Of a DNA stretch of 64,000 bases, positions 63,705 through 64,000 are shown in pieces (position 1 is the first letter of the stretch; every line of letters starts with the position of its first letter). Origin of the DNA: Coraliomargarita sinensis. GTDB lineage: Bacteria; Verrucomicrobiota; Verrucomicrobiia; Opitutales; Coraliomargaritaceae. The position numbers and the translations under genes were made by a program. Location: assembly GCF_003185655.1 (NCBI RefSeq), contig NZ_QHJQ01000001.1:310001-374000 (forward strand). The letters are read 5' to 3'. The notes beneath the pieces were generated by a model. The model was given only the letters and a program-made list of their open reading frames with translations. It did not search any database and was not told the origin of the DNA.

Positions 63705-64000
63705 CTAGCCAATTAGCTCGGGAATGGTGAAGGAAAAAGTGCTGCCCTTGCCGGGCTTGGATTCCCAAGTCAGGTGTCCGCCATGGCGCTGGATAAAATC
63801 CTCGCAGAGCAGCAACCCAAAGCCGGAGCCGCCTTCGCCGGAAGTCCCGGTCTGCTTTTTCCGCTCGTCGATCTTGAGCAGGCGTTTTTGCACGTCGGGA
63901 TTCATACCGATGCCCTTGTCGGCAATCTGGAACTCCCAGAGCCCGGGTTGGCGGAAGATGCTGATCGTCACGACCCCTTCATTGTGGGAGAATTTAAGTG
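63705..64000 (-). CDS. Sensor histidine kinase, C-terminal part (gene enters from the right edge)
   Basis: The reading frame is open to the right edge, so only the last 97 codons or so are visible. It reads KFSHNEGVVTISIF, then DKGIGM (G1 box), a flexible loop and GEGGSGFGLLLCEDFIQRHGGHLTWESKPGKGSTFSFTIP (G2 box). This is the HATPase end of a two-component sensor kinase. The N-box Asn lies just outside the window. The sensing part and any paired regulator cannot be seen. Confidence 0.85.
   Translation of the reverse strand, partial: LKFSHNEGVVTISIFRQPGLWEFQIADKGIGMNPDVQKRLLKIDERKKQTGTSGEGGSGFGLLLCEDFIQRHGGHLTWESKPGKGSTFSFTIPELIG

Overview
This window most likely comes from a marine or aquatic member of the Verrucomicrobiota, class Opitutia (Puniceicoccales-like). 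The evidence is a five-gene locus in the order and with the domain make-up of the Akkermansia Amuc_1102-Amuc_1098 pilus locus, a one-piece glycine decarboxylase built from GcvPA-like and GcvPB-like halves, weak Shine-Dalgarno use, and a giant secreted protein of verrucomicrobial style. Base composition is moderate to high GC except for a visibly more AT-rich left end. The species assignment is inference.

Positions 1-21000 are a surface-glycan region. It holds four GT-C-type membrane glycosyltransferase-like proteins (one cut by the left edge), an FkbM methyltransferase, and a tightly overlapping minus-strand operon for pseudaminic acid (pseB, pseC, pseF, a pseG fused to a formyltransferase-like domain, pseI). 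The operon also carries a Wzx-like flippase and two GT-B-like proteins that could attach the sugar. No pseH is present. Two GT2 genes and a methyltransferase-GT2 fusion follow.

Positions 21000-23400 carry an ECF-type sigma factor, a membrane protein placed like an anti-sigma factor, and an HtrA/PDZ protein in which all three catalytic positions look replaced. Positions 23400-29800 carry gcvT and gcvP (divergent), an unknown membrane-anchored protein and a DUF4139 lipoprotein. Positions 29900-31700 carry an AbrB/Fic toxin-antitoxin pair whose toxin is frameshifted, a secreted dienelactone hydrolase-like protein, and a 150-base inverted-repeat element of unknown nature.

Positions 31700-43900 are mostly housekeeping: gmk, a HAD hydrolase, an outer-membrane barrel-like protein, a YtqB-like methyltransferase, an FAD oxidoreductase, a YraN-like protein, zwf-opcA, a secreted peroxiredoxin, a cyclic-nucleotide-binding protein, a LysM/TPR lipoprotein, a cysteine desulfurase, recF and a Nudix hydrolase.

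Positions 44000-51000 are the Amuc-type pilus operon, ending in a secretin and a terminator. Next comes an 8.6 kb gene for a predicted metzincin protease with fifteen tandem PPC-like repeats, a possible client of the secretin. The window ends with secA, a short-chain dehydrogenase and the C-terminal part of a sensor histidine kinase. No rRNA, convincing tRNA, insertion sequence or CRISPR array was seen.
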